Assembly (NCBI GenBank): GCA_900549485.1
Contig: UROG01000032.1
Span: 1-33,197, forward strand
Direction of reading: 5' to 3'
Length of the DNA: 33,197 nucleotides
From: an uncultured Eubacteriales bacterium
GTDB taxonomy: Bacteria; Bacillota; Clostridia; Oscillospirales; Oscillospiraceae
Made by a program: the position numbers and the translations under genes. Of the stretch, positions 24,123 through 32,226 are shown one piece after another (within the stretch, counting starts at the first letter, position 1; each line of letters starts with the position of its first letter). Below the pieces are notes generated by a model that did no database searches, was not told where the DNA came from, and worked only from the letters and a program-made list of their open reading frames with translations.

Positions 24123-25070
24123 TCACGGGGCCGCATCGCTTATATGCGAGAGCGTCGTTCCCGGATAGTAGTGAGCCAATATTGAGGCATAATCGGCGCC
24201 GCCGTGCGCCATTACGTTTGCCCCGTATTGGCTCATTCCTACTCCGTGTCCGAAGCCGACGACGGTAAAGAGGAAGTTTGCGCCGTCATACGAGAGATCA
24301 AACGCCGTAGAGCGGAGCAGGAAGAGATAGCGCGCCTGCTTGCCGGTGAGTCTTGTTCCGCCCGTATCCACGCTTTTTACTCTGCCGCTGCCGTCTCTTG
24401 ATATCTCCCCTATCCATTGTGATTTATTCTCCGGAAAGACTGCCTCGGGGTGTACCGAAAGAACGGTGTTTTTAAAATCCTCCGGCGATACGTAGACATA
24501 GCTTATATAATCCGGCACGGTCTCCGCGCTTTCGGGGCTTGAAACGCTCACAAGATACGGCACGGCGCCCCACACATTCCCGCTGTCCTCGGTCAGCGGC
24601 GCGGAGGACGAGTGAAAGACCGCCTGCGCGGGCTTGCCCATATAGCTGAGATATTCGCCGTCAGTCGCCGCCACGGCGGCGCTGATTTTCCCGCGGTATT
24701 TTTCATAGCCCGTCCCCCAGCGGGCGCGCATCTGCTCCTCGGTGAGATATGCCTGACAGCAGCCTGAGGAGGTGCAGACCTGCCCTGTGCCGTGCTTGCC
24801 GCTCATCATGCAGTACATCGTGTAGCTTCTCGCCGCGACGGCCTGCGCCTTGAGCGCCTCCGTTTCAAACGACGCGGGCATCTCCGCCGCGACTACGCCC
24901 GTCAGGTACTCCGCCATGTCAAGCTCCCGCGTTTCGCCGCCGTCGGAAACGTACACGGTCTGCACGCCGCTCTCAGGCGCGTCGGCTTCCTTGCGGAAGC
25001 GCTCCGCGAAATGCGGGAAGCAGTAGGAAAACAGCAGGATGATATAGCAGATCATAAGCAATCTTTTCAC
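24123..25070 (-). CDS. spoIID: stage II sporulation protein D (SpoIID), peptidoglycan lytic transglycosylase
   Basis: 315 residues: an N-terminal membrane anchor (4-20) and a SpoIID/LytB domain. DMAEYLTGVVAAEMP contains Glu63, equivalent to the catalytic glutamate, followed by EALKAQAVAARSY. A cysteine cluster (Cys99, Cys104, Cys105) matches the place where clostridial SpoIID binds zinc. The protein cuts denuded glycan strands during forespore engulfment, together with SpoIIP and SpoIIM. GTG 25070 is chosen because GAGGA precedes it and the anchor begins right there; the frame is open to 25136 without a ribosome site. Other SpoIID/LytB proteins exist, but the zinc-cysteine pattern favours SpoIID. 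Confidence 0.88.
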   Translation of the reverse strand: MKRLLMICYIILLFSYCFPHFAERFRKEADAPESGVQTVYVSDGGETRELDMAEYLTGVVAAEMPASFETEALKAQAVAARSYTMYCMMSGKHGTGQVCTSSGCCQAYLTEEQMRARWGTGYEKYRGKISAAVAATDGEYLSYMGKPAQAVFHSSSAPLTEDSGNVWGAVPYLVSVSSPESAETVPDYISYVYVSPEDFKNTVLSVHPEAVFPENKSQWIGEISRDGSGRVKSVDTGGTRLTGKQARYLFLLRSTAFDLSYDGANFLFTVVGFGHGVGMSQYGANVMAHGGADYASILAHYYPGTTLSHISDAAP

Positions 25071-25085
25071 GGCATTTCCTCGCTC

Positions 25086-25114
25086 TTGACGAAAATAGCA
25101 AAAAAGTATAAAAT
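25086..25114 (+). promoter_or_regulatory. promoter of the 25186 membrane protein gene
   Basis: TTGACG (25086-25091) and TAAAAT (25109-25114) with a 17-base spacer. Confidence 0.6.
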
Positions 25115-25131
25115 AAATGATACCTAAGTCA

Positions 25132-25155
25132 GACAAGCTTTACAGAAGGCTTGTC
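25132..25155. repeat. inverted repeat in the leader of the membrane protein gene
   Basis: GACAAGC (25132-25138) and GCTTGTC (25149-25155) face each other over ten bases. It lies between the two divergent genes, just after the expected transcription start at about 25121, and may be an operator for either gene or an RNA hairpin. Confidence 0.4.
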
Positions 25156-25185
25156 ATAATAGTTTATTGAAAAGAGATCATCATT

Positions 25186-26022
25186 ATGCATGAAAGAAAA
25201 TTGCGCATGAGAGCGCTCGAAACGTCGTGCTATGTCGCCGGCGCCGGTGCATTCAGCGTTTTTATCCGCTGGCTGCAAACCATGCTCGCATATAACGACG
25301 AACGGCTTGTGGACGGCAGCATATTCAATTTCCTTGTCCCCGCCATTGCCGTCGCGGCCGCGTTCCTGTTCAGGTATTTCATCAAAAAATTCAAGCGTGA
25401 GAGATACTATATCCCAGAGGATTTTTTTGAGGCCTTCAAGAACAGCGGCAAGGTCTATACGGTTCTGCGCTGGCTGATCTGCGCCGTTATGGTCCTCGGC
25501 TCGCTCATGCTGCTTATGGAGTGCGAGGTTGATAAGGAGGCGTCGTTCCTGCGCGTGCTTTCGCTTATGGGCGCTGCGGCGGGCTTATCCTTTCCGATAC
25601 TTGTCACAAGCGCGAACAAGCCCCACGTCACCAAGCCCTCCACCACCTGTTTGCTTGCTTCCGTGCCTATTATTTTTTACAGCTTCTGGCTTATCACCTG
25701 CTATAAGATAAACGCCATCAATCCCGTTCTGTGGGACTATGCAATGGAAGTTTTCACGCTTATCGTCTGCATTCTCTCCTTTTTCTATCTGGCGGGCTTC
25801 GGCTATGACGTTCTCAAGCCGTGGAGGGCAATGTTCTTTGCTATGCTCGGCTGCGCCATGTGCGTTATGATGATGGCTGACGAGCGGTATATGGGGATGC
25901 AGCTTATGTATCTTGCAGGCGCCGCAATGCAGCTTTATTTCGTGTGGATAATGATCTGCAACATGGGGCAGAAGGAAAAGGAGTTTAAGGTTCAGCCCGA
26001 GGACGGGTTTGAGCATCTGTGA
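25186..26022 (+). CDS. polytopic membrane protein of unknown function
   Basis: 278 residues with about eight hydrophobic segments, short basic loops (KKFKRERYY, about residue 68) and an acidic last turn (QPEDGFEHL). A clear family is not recognised. It has its own promoter and a terminator, so it is expressed alone, divergent from spoIID. A sporulation role is possible from location only and remains inference. Confidence 0.75.
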   Translation: MHERKLRMRALETSCYVAGAGAFSVFIRWLQTMLAYNDERLVDGSIFNFLVPAIAVAAAFLFRYFIKKFKRERYYIPEDFFEAFKNSGKVYTVLRWLICAVMVLGSLMLLMECEVDKEASFLRVLSLMGAAAGLSFPILVTSANKPHVTKPSTTCLLASVPIIFYSFWLITCYKINAINPVLWDYAMEVFTLIVCILSFFYLAGFGYDVLKPWRAMFFAMLGCAMCVMMMADERYMGMQLMYLAGAAMQLYFVWIMICNMGQKEKEFKVQPEDGFEHL

Positions 26023-26075
26023 TCTCTATCCGCCGCCCCGTGCGGCTGCTCTTAGCGTCAATATAGGATTTCCGA

Positions 26076-26116
26076 CAGGACATAACAGAGAATTTTCTTT
26101 GTTATGTCCTGTTTTT
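26076..26116 (+). terminator. intrinsic terminator after the membrane protein gene
   Basis: CAGGACATAACA (26076-26087) pairs perfectly with TGTTATGTCCTG (26100-26111), followed by five T. Confidence 0.85.
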
Positions 26117-26170
26117 CAAAAGTCCGTTGCGAACGGGCTTTCGGCAAAAATGTCCGCTTACAATAAGCTT

Positions 26171-26207
26171 GGGGCTGCCTCATTTTTTTGAGGCGGCCCC
26201 AGTGTTT
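26171..26207 (+). terminator. second terminator before the RraA gene end
   Basis: GGGGCTGCCTCA and TGAGGCGGCCCC pair with one G-T wobble, and a long T-run (AGTGTTTTTTT) follows on the plus strand. It protects the convergent RraA gene from read-through; for the minus strand the T-run is missing. Confidence 0.75.
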
Positions 26208-26212
26208 TTTTA

Positions 26213-26887
26213 TTATTTGTTTTCAAAAAAGCCCTTTGCATTCAGCGCACTTTCGACCCAGGAGTGATCAAACGTGCCGTTTGCGATCCGGCTGAAAGTG
26301 ACGGCTTCGCCGTCGTTGTGCTTTCTTGCCTTTTCGGCAAGCTCCGCTGCATCCTCAGGTCTTATAACAACAACCCCGTCCGAATCGCCGACTATGATAT
26401 CTCCCGGGAGAACGGCAATTCCTCCGATGCATACCGGAACGTTTATCTCACCCGGTCCGTTTTTGTACGGTCCCTGCGGTGTAACGCCGCGTGAAAAAAC
26501 AGGGAAGTAGGCTTCTCTCGCGGCTTCTACATCCCGGATGCACCCGTCAATAAGGAACCCTCCGAGATTTCTGCTGATCGCAAAGCGCATCATTATCTCG
26601 CCGCAAAGAGATCTCTCCATTCCGCCGGCGCCGTCTACAACAATTATGTCGCCAGGCCGCGCCAGATCAAGCGCACGATGGAACATCAGATTATCCCCGA
26701 GAGGGACTTTTACCGTAAAGGCCGTGCCAAGCATCGGCGCTTTGCTGAAAGGCTTTATCGCCGCATCAACGCAATAAATTCTGCCCATGTTGTCGGCTAT
26801 ATTGGCCACCGGCAGGTCTTTGAACAATTGCACAAGCTCATCTGCCGGTCTATTTATAGGAAATTCGCGGAACCCGATCTGAGACAT
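26213..26887 (-). CDS. RraA/HMG-aldolase family protein, copy 1 (divergent)
   Basis: A 224-residue protein of the RraA-like fold. The active-site stretch of the aldolase branch is present: DNLMFHRAL with His70, and FLIDGCIRDVE with Arg118-Asp119, the pair that holds the metal and pyruvate in 4-hydroxy-4-methyl-2-oxoglutarate/4-carboxy-4-hydroxy-2-oxoadipate aldolase. Such enzymes cleave 2-keto-4-hydroxy acids to pyruvate plus a second keto acid. RNase-E regulation, the other role of RraA, has no support here. The ribosome site (AAGGGAG) is about 16 bases from the ATG, which is long. It is divergent from the RpiR regulator with a strong promoter inside the putative operator. Confidence 0.85.
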   Translation of the reverse strand: MSQIGFREFPINRPADELVQLFKDLPVANIADNMGRIYCVDAAIKPFSKAPMLGTAFTVKVPLGDNLMFHRALDLARPGDIIVVDGAGGMERSLCGEIMMRFAISRNLGGFLIDGCIRDVEAAREAYFPVFSRGVTPQGPYKNGPGEINVPVCIGGIAVLPGDIIVGDSDGVVVIRPEDAAELAEKARKHNDGEAVTFSRIANGTFDHSWVESALNAKGFFENK

Positions 26888-26964
26888 TTTAAGTAAATAA
26901 CAGCTCCCTTCATTGATTGTCTATGGCGGAATAAACAATTCAGGCTTTTTATGTCAGCACGTAC

Positions 26965-26993
26965 ATTGTAGTGCAAAATATTTTTCACGTCAA
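26965..26993 (-). promoter_or_regulatory. promoter of the divergent RraA gene
   Basis: Minus strand TTGACG (26993-26988), 17 bases, TACAAT (26970-26965). The spacer is almost entirely the palindrome described in the next entry. Confidence 0.7.
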
Positions 26994-27021
26994 CAGCAAT
27001 TTTTGTGAAAATATTTTTTTC
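26971..27021. promoter_or_regulatory. two near-palindromic sites, candidate RpiR operator
   Basis: GTGCAAAATATTTTTCAC (26971-26988) is an 18-base imperfect palindrome filling the spacer of the RraA promoter. GTGAAAATATTTTTTT (27005-27020) repeats the same core 34 bases on. Together they lie between the two divergent promoters. RpiR-family regulators bind inverted repeats with TGAAA/TTTCA-type ends, which these resemble; the assignment is inference. Confidence 0.5.
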
Positions 27022-27067
27022 GTTTATTTAACTAAAATTACGAAAAATTATTTATTTAAATTGCCGA

Positions 27068-27095
27068 TTGCTTTTTTCTGCCCTGCGAATATAAT
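27068..27095 (+). promoter_or_regulatory. promoter of the RpiR-RraA-TctBAC operon
   Basis: TTGCTT (27068-27073) and TATAAT (27090-27095) with a 16-base spacer. The rest of the 266-base gap (26888-27153) is AT-rich and holds no gene. Confidence 0.6.
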
Positions 27096-27153
27096 GTAAA
27101 ATAGTTTCATCAACTGGCGGATTTTGATGAAAAAAATTTCAGAAGGAGTTTTT

Positions 27154-28023
27154 ATGTCAGACTCATCATATTTATTTGCAGAAGAAAGCTACGCCCAGCG
27201 TATTCATTCCTATTACCCCAACATGAGCTCTTCGGAGAAGAAAATAGCGGATTATATAACCGGCAATTCCTTGGCCGAGATCAACAATCTGACGATAAAC
27301 GAAATGGCTTCAAACATTGGGACAAGCACTTCGACGATCGTCCGCTTTTGCAGGAATATCGGTTTCAAAAGCTATTCCGAGTTCAGATTCTTCCTTCAGA
27401 AGCTGCCGCAGGGCGTTTCGAACGACGAGGAATTGCTCAATTCCGCGCCAAACGCTTCGGCGATCAAGGACAAGGTCATTTCCCTTGTGAACAGCTCCGT
27501 TGCAAGCACGGTAATGACAATGGACAATGCATGTCTTGAAGAAGCGATCGACGCGATCTCAAACAGCACTACCGTTGTATTCTGGGGCTTGGGTACTGCT
27601 TCCGGCGTAGCTCAGGCAGCAGCGGCATCGTTTGTGAATATGGGTATTCACGCAATCTCTTATACGGACTGTCTGACCGCAAGAAGAAGCATACACTTCT
27701 TGGGCGACAAGGATGTTGTCGTAGTGATAAACAGAAACGGCAGATTCGTCGAAGGGCTCAACATAGTTGAGCTTGCCCTTAAAAGAGGTGTAAAGACAAT
27801 TGCCATTACAGAAGATCCCCGCTCCGATCTTGCGGAAATTGCAGACATAGTTCTGCTTACGGCGATCAACGACAGGCAGCTGCCCATAATGCTTCCGTGC
27901 ATCACTTTGTGCCAGCATCTTACCATACAGCTTCTTCAGGTGGGTGTATTGCTGAGAAAATATGATGAATTGCGAGATATTATAGAGAAAATGTATGGTG
28001 TGACGGACATCAAAGGCAAATAG
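27154..28023 (+). CDS. RpiR-family (MurR-type) transcriptional regulator with SIS domain
   Basis: The 289-residue protein has an N-terminal HTH_6 domain: SSSEKKIADYI, then NEMASNIGTSTSTIVRFCRN, with the recognition helix near residues 55-65. A SIS phosphosugar-binding domain (VVFWGLGTASGVAQAAAASF, then DVVVVINRNGR and AITEDPRSDLAEIAD) follows. Regulators of this class sense sugar phosphates or sugar acids and control the adjoining catabolic genes. ATG 27154 is preceded by AGAAGGAG; the TTG at 27124 lacks a ribosome site. Position between two RraA genes suggests that it controls both transcription directions. The SIS serine usually found in GxGxS is replaced (GLGTAS), so ligand contacts may differ. 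Confidence 0.88.
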   Translation: MSDSSYLFAEESYAQRIHSYYPNMSSSEKKIADYITGNSLAEINNLTINEMASNIGTSTSTIVRFCRNIGFKSYSEFRFFLQKLPQGVSNDEELLNSAPNASAIKDKVISLVNSSVASTVMTMDNACLEEAIDAISNSTTVVFWGLGTASGVAQAAAASFVNMGIHAISYTDCLTARRSIHFLGDKDVVVVINRNGRFVEGLNIVELALKRGVKTIAITEDPRSDLAEIADIVLLTAINDRQLPIMLPCITLCQHLTIQLLQVGVLLRKYDELRDIIEKMYGVTDIKGK

Positions 28024-28060
28024 GGTGACCCTTGCACCGTGAAAGGTTGCAATTATCCAG

Positions 28061-28747
28061 ATGAAAGACATCATTCTGAACTACGAAAAAGTTTCTCCCG
28101 CGCTTGTAGAAAAGTACAAAACCATCGAAGAAGGCGCATCCATTAACGAAGCAATGCCGGCAAGCGGCGCGCTTGATTCCGGTCTTACCCCGCTGTGGCC
28201 CGGCACCAGAGTGTGCGGACCGGCATTTACCGTGCAGGCAAGACCCGGCGACAATCTTATTATTCACAGAGCGCTGCGCCTGCTTCAGCCCGGCGACGTT
28301 CTTGTCATTGCGCTTGACGGATTTACCGAATCCGGCGGAATGTTCGGCGGCATTATGTCGAGCTTTGCACAGAAAATGGGCTGTGCCGGTCTTGTGATCG
28401 ACGGTTCTGTGCGTGACAGTATGCACATAAAGGAGATCGGCTTTCCGATATTCTGCAGGGGCCGCTGCGTCAAGAGCAGCACAAAACGAACTCCCGGCAA
28501 GATCAATCATCCGGTAGTTATCGGGAACGTCGTAATAAACCCCGGAGATATGGTTTATGGCGACAATGATTCCGTTGTGATCGTTCCAAAGGAGATCGCA
28601 GAAGAGGTCTATGAAGCCGCTCACGCAAGGGAAGAAGCCGAAAAGCAGATACTTATCGATATTGCAGAGCGCGGCGCATATGATTTCACAAAATATCAGG
28701 CGGCTTATGACGCGCTTGGACTGACGGAGGAAACAAGAAATGGATAA
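28061..28747 (+). CDS. RraA/HMG-aldolase family protein, copy 2 (operon)
   Basis: 228 residues, paralogous to the divergent copy: DNLIIHRAL with His69, LVIDGSVRDSM with Arg118-Asp119, then PIFCRG and GDMVYGDNDSVVIVP, all in the same order. Copy 2 has a longer, basic N-terminal section and a KSSTKRTPGKIN loop against QGPYKNGPGEIN, so the partners may differ in substrate, or one may be a non-catalytic subunit. The ribosome site is weak (AAAGG, far from ATG 28061). The stop overlaps the TctB start by eight bases, so aldolase and transporter are co-expressed. Confidence 0.85.
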   Translation: MKDIILNYEKVSPALVEKYKTIEEGASINEAMPASGALDSGLTPLWPGTRVCGPAFTVQARPGDNLIIHRALRLLQPGDVLVIALDGFTESGGMFGGIMSSFAQKMGCAGLVIDGSVRDSMHIKEIGFPIFCRGRCVKSSTKRTPGKINHPVVIGNVVINPGDMVYGDNDSVVIVPKEIAEEVYEAAHAREEAEKQILIDIAERGAYDFTKYQAAYDALGLTEETRNG

Positions 28748-29204
28748 TAAACCGGGAATCAAAGCCTTGAAGCAGGACATTTTCCTCGGTTTGTTTATTG
28801 CTTTGTTCGGCACGGTTGCTTTGATAAGCACTTTCAAATTTCCCGAAGCTGCGGCGCTTATGCCGAGAATGGTAACTATACTGCTTCTGGCGCTTGGCCT
28901 GCTCCTGTCGGCGGCAAGCCTTATAAGGCTCAAAAAAGGCTCTGTACCCGAGCATACGCCGATAGAGCTTGCCCGCATGAAGTACCCGGCGATCGCATAT
29001 CTGCTGATATTGGCATATGCGGTGATTATCAATATTTTCGGGTTCTATTCCGCCACACTCCTTTTTCTCGTCTGCTTTATGTACTTCATGAATATCAGGA
29101 AGCCCAGAACAATTATCCTTACCGCCGTTATTCTTCTCGGGTTTGTATATCTTCTGTTCAATGTCGGGCTTAGTGTAAACTTCCCGTCAGGGATATTGAT
29201 ATAA
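28740..29204 (+). CDS. tctB: tripartite tricarboxylate transporter, small membrane subunit TctB
   Basis: 154 residues with four hydrophobic helices, the first after KQDIFLGLFIALFG and the last ending NVGLSVNFPSGILI, the TctB (DUF1468) layout. It is the small subunit of the TTT carrier and pairs with TctA. The start overlaps the preceding aldolase gene, and the TctA GTG follows after 13 bases with a strong AAGGAGGG. Confidence 0.88.
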   Translation: MDNKPGIKALKQDIFLGLFIALFGTVALISTFKFPEAAALMPRMVTILLLALGLLLSAASLIRLKKGSVPEHTPIELARMKYPAIAYLLILAYAVIINIFGFYSATLLFLVCFMYFMNIRKPRTIILTAVILLGFVYLLFNVGLSVNFPSGILI

Positions 29205-29217
29205 GGAGGGTATACGG

Positions 29218-30756
29218 GTGGATATATTATCTGCATTGCAGGGGCTTCTCAGCTTTGAAGTTATATTCGCCGTTCTTTTGGGAACGGTAGGCGGGATCGT
29301 GATCGGCGCGCTTCCGGGTCTCAGCGCGACAATGGGCATTGCCCTGCTGATACCGCTTACATACGGCATGGGTCCCATCGCGGCGATAGCCATGCTTGCA
29401 ACCGTTTATACCTCTGCCGTCTATGGCGGAAGCATTTCCGCCATACTCATACACACTCCGGGAACGCCCGCCTCCGCCGCGACTGCGCTGGACGGTTATC
29501 AGCTTCAGCAGCAGGGAAAAGGCTTCAAGGCTCTTGGCGTTTCAACGGCGGCAAGCGTGATCGGCGGCGTGATAAGCGGCTTTGCGCTTCTGTTCATATC
29601 TCCGCAGCTTGCTAAAGTTTCGCTGATGTTCAGCTCCGGAGAATATTTTCTCATCGCCGTTTTCGGATTGACCATCATCGGCAGTCTGGCGGGCGACAAC
29701 ATGATAAAGGGCATCATAGCCGGCTGCATCGGCCTTATGGTCGGTCTGATCGGCATGAACACAACCGCTTTCTCACGGTGGAGCTTCGGCAACGTTCATC
29801 TTATGGCCGGTATCAACACCGTTCCGGCTATGATAGGTCTCTTCTCCATTCCGCAGGTTCTTGAACTTGTAGAGCAGAGAAGAAAAGCCTCTGCCAACGA
29901 GGAATCTGCCGAGCAGAAAGAGCGTATAAAGGCCGTTCAGGCCGCAAGGGATTCCATAAAGGGCCGTTTTCTTCCTACCGGCAAGGAGTTTAAGCGTATT
30001 TTCCCGACAATAATCAGATCTACAATAATAGGTATTTTTGTAGGGATACTGCCCGGCGCCGGCGGAGACATCGGATCATGGGTCAGCTATAACGAGGCCA
30101 AAAGAGCGTCAAAGCATCCCGAGGAATTCGGCAAAGGGAGCATTGAGGGCGTCGCGGCATCCGAAGCGGGCAACAACGCCGTATGCGGCGGTGCGCTTAT
30201 TCCTATGCTCACTCTCGGCATCCCCGGCTCTGCCGCGGTCGCTGTGCTTCAGGGCGGTCTGATAATTCAGGGTCTGAATCCCGGCTGGGAGCTTTTCAGC
30301 AAATACGCCGATATGACTTACAGCGTGATAATCGCCTTCATCGCTGCAAACATTCTTATGGGACTTTTCGGTATGCTTTTGTCAAAGTATGCGGTAAAGC
30401 TGTCGCTTCTGCCTCCCGGAATCCTTATGCCGAGCATCGTCATTCTCTCGGTCATCGGTTCGTTCTGCATCAACCGCACAATGTTTGACGTATACGTAAT
30501 GCTTGTTTTCGGGCTTGTCGGCTATCTCATGAGAAAGTTCCGTATTCCGGCAGCTCCTGTCGTTCTCGCCATTATTCTCGGACCCATGGCCGAAAGAAAT
30601 CTTATTCAGTCCTTATCCATGTCTTACGGGAAAATAGTCGGCTACTATTTCAGCCGTCCTCTTTGCGTCGTTTTTCTTGTACTTATCCTTCTTGCGCTTC
30701 TCTCCCCCACTATCGGAAAATTCCTGAGCAAAAAAATACAGAAGAAATATGAATAA
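29218..30756 (+). CDS. tctA: tripartite tricarboxylate transporter, large membrane subunit TctA
   Basis: A 512-residue protein of about 11-12 helices and the translocation pathway of the TTT carrier, driven by ion gradient. TctA family motifs are visible: GALPGLSATMGIALLIPLTYG near the N-terminus, GGSISAILIHTPGTPASAATALDGY, and the second-half copy GILPGAGGDIGSWVSY with LTLGIPGSAAVAVLQGG. Start GTG 29218 has AAGGAGGG eight bases upstream. With TctB and TctC it forms a complete system in one transcript. Confidence 0.95.
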   Translation: MDILSALQGLLSFEVIFAVLLGTVGGIVIGALPGLSATMGIALLIPLTYGMGPIAAIAMLATVYTSAVYGGSISAILIHTPGTPASAATALDGYQLQQQGKGFKALGVSTAASVIGGVISGFALLFISPQLAKVSLMFSSGEYFLIAVFGLTIIGSLAGDNMIKGIIAGCIGLMVGLIGMNTTAFSRWSFGNVHLMAGINTVPAMIGLFSIPQVLELVEQRRKASANEESAEQKERIKAVQAARDSIKGRFLPTGKEFKRIFPTIIRSTIIGIFVGILPGAGGDIGSWVSYNEAKRASKHPEEFGKGSIEGVAASEAGNNAVCGGALIPMLTLGIPGSAAVAVLQGGLIIQGLNPGWELFSKYADMTYSVIIAFIAANILMGLFGMLLSKYAVKLSLLPPGILMPSIVILSVIGSFCINRTMFDVYVMLVFGLVGYLMRKFRIPAAPVVLAIILGPMAERNLIQSLSMSYGKIVGYYFSRPLCVVFLVLILLALLSPTIGKFLSKKIQKKYE

Positions 30757-30771
30757 TTAAGGAGATTTTCA

Positions 30772-31734
30772 ATGAAAAAACTCATTGCTGTTGTTCTTGC
30801 GGTCATTATGGTTCTTTCCCTTTCCGCAGCAGCCTTTGCGGAAGGCGATATGCCCGAAAAAGACGTTTCCGTTATCTGCGCAACCAATGCAGGCGGTGCA
30901 ATGGACACCGCCGTCCGTCTCCTCACGCCTCATCTTGAAGAGTCCTCCGGTGTAAACTTTCCTGTAACCAACATCGCCGGTTCTGCCGGTTGGGTCGCGC
31001 TTGCACAGCTCATGGCGGGCAATTCCCGGAATTACGAGGTTTGCTATGTCGCGTTTCCGCAGATCATCGTTGCTTCCATGGATCCTTCCGCACAGCTGGG
31101 CATAACCATTGACGACTATAAACCCATTGCACTCGACGTTGACGACAGCAATATTCTTATTGCGATCGGCGGCGAGGAGCGCTTTACAAATCTTGAGCAG
31201 TTCATTGAGTATGCAAAGAATAACGATGTTCTTATCGGCACCTCTGCCGGCGTATATTCCGATGATAACGTATGCAAGACCTACATTCTTGAGGCTCTAC
31301 CCGAACTCAAGTTCCAGACCGTCCACTTTACAAGCACCTCCGAAGGCAAGGCCGCTCTTCTCGGCGGCAACATTGATATCCTGATCTGCAACGTATCCGA
31401 AGCCGTTTCCCAGGCTCAGTCCGGCGAGGTTCTCCCCGTTGCAGTCTGCGCTGATGAGCGTTTCGTTGATCTTCCCGATACCCAGACCTTTACAGAGCTG
31501 GGATACGATGTTGTGTGCGGCTCCACCCGCGGCTATGTCGCAAAGGGCGATATCAGCGACGAGATGTATGAAAAGCTGTGCAGCGTGTTCGATACGGCAA
31601 TGAGCAGCGAGAAGTATATCAGCGCTGCAACGGAGCGCTACTTCGGTCTTAACAAGCTTATCGGCGCCGATTTTGCCGAGTGGCTTGACTCGCAGAACGA
31701 GGACATGGAAGAAATGTACTCCAATCTCAAGTAA
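30772..31734 (+). CDS. tctC: tripartite tricarboxylate transporter, binding protein TctC (Bug family)
   Basis: 320 residues with a Sec signal peptide (1-23, ending AFAEG) and no lipobox cysteine. The mature protein is a Bug-type receptor: VICATNAGGAMDTAVRLLTPHLEES at the ligand end, VTNIAGSAGWVALAQL and the closing helix EWLDSQNEDMEEMYSNL. Bug proteins bind carboxylates (citrate, tartrate, amino acids, keto acids) through a pair of loops; the ligand here is unknown, but the neighbouring aldolases and amidase suggest a keto or hydroxy acid. AAGGAG precedes ATG 30772. Confidence 0.92.
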   Translation: MKKLIAVVLAVIMVLSLSAAAFAEGDMPEKDVSVICATNAGGAMDTAVRLLTPHLEESSGVNFPVTNIAGSAGWVALAQLMAGNSRNYEVCYVAFPQIIVASMDPSAQLGITIDDYKPIALDVDDSNILIAIGGEERFTNLEQFIEYAKNNDVLIGTSAGVYSDDNVCKTYILEALPELKFQTVHFTSTSEGKAALLGGNIDILICNVSEAVSQAQSGEVLPVAVCADERFVDLPDTQTFTELGYDVVCGSTRGYVAKGDISDEMYEKLCSVFDTAMSSEKYISAATERYFGLNKLIGADFAEWLDSQNEDMEEMYSNLK

Positions 31735-31749
31735 GAGGCAGATATAACT

Positions 31750-32214
31750 ATGGTATTTGATACTCTTGAACATTGCGGGCAGTACTACTGTTTCGGCAGA
31801 TTATATCAGAAAGCGTTCGAGTGGCTCAAGGCCACGGATATCATGTCTCTTCCTCTTGGCCGTCACGAGATCGAGGGAAACGATCTTTTCGCTCTTGTGC
31901 AGGAATATGAGACCAGAACCGTGGATAACTGCGAAATGGAAACGCATCTTGATTTCATAGATATACATTACATTGCCGAGGGATGCGAATATATCGCATA
32001 CGCCGACGTCACTAAAATGAATCCGGCAACACATATCGGCAGAGAAATATGGGATACGGTTCTCTATGAAAAGGAGTACAACAACAAGCTTTTTATGGAG
32101 AAAGGCGATATCTGCATCTGTTTTCTCAACGACGCACATATGCCGAGATTGATTCCGCTGAACAAAAATATCGTCCGCAAAGTAATTATCAAGCTGCGTG
32201 CAATCGCGCAGTAA
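31750..32214 (+). CDS. YhcH/YjgK/YiaL family protein, anomerase-like metalloprotein
   Basis: The 154-residue cupin-like protein keeps the metal ligands of the family: Glu64 and His66 in METHLDF, Asp71 and His73 in IDIHY, and His130 in NDAHMPR. YhcH of Escherichia coli opens the ring of sialic acid for its aldolase. A similar helper would suit RraA enzymes that need an open-chain keto acid; this is inference from context. The ribosome site (AGAGG) is weak. It lies between TctC and the amidase, with no gap over 16 bases. Confidence 0.85.
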   Translation: MVFDTLEHCGQYYCFGRLYQKAFEWLKATDIMSLPLGRHEIEGNDLFALVQEYETRTVDNCEMETHLDFIDIHYIAEGCEYIAYADVTKMNPATHIGREIWDTVLYEKEYNNKLFMEKGDICICFLNDAHMPRLIPLNKNIVRKVIIKLRAIAQ

Positions 32215-32226
32215 AGGGAGTCTGCT

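Noticed and set aside
26213..26887. RraA as regulator of RNase E
   Set aside because: The genomic context is catabolic, and the active-site residues of the aldolase branch are kept.
27124..27153. TTG start adding ten residues to the RpiR regulator
   Set aside because: No ribosome site before it, and AGAAGGAG lies right before ATG 27154.
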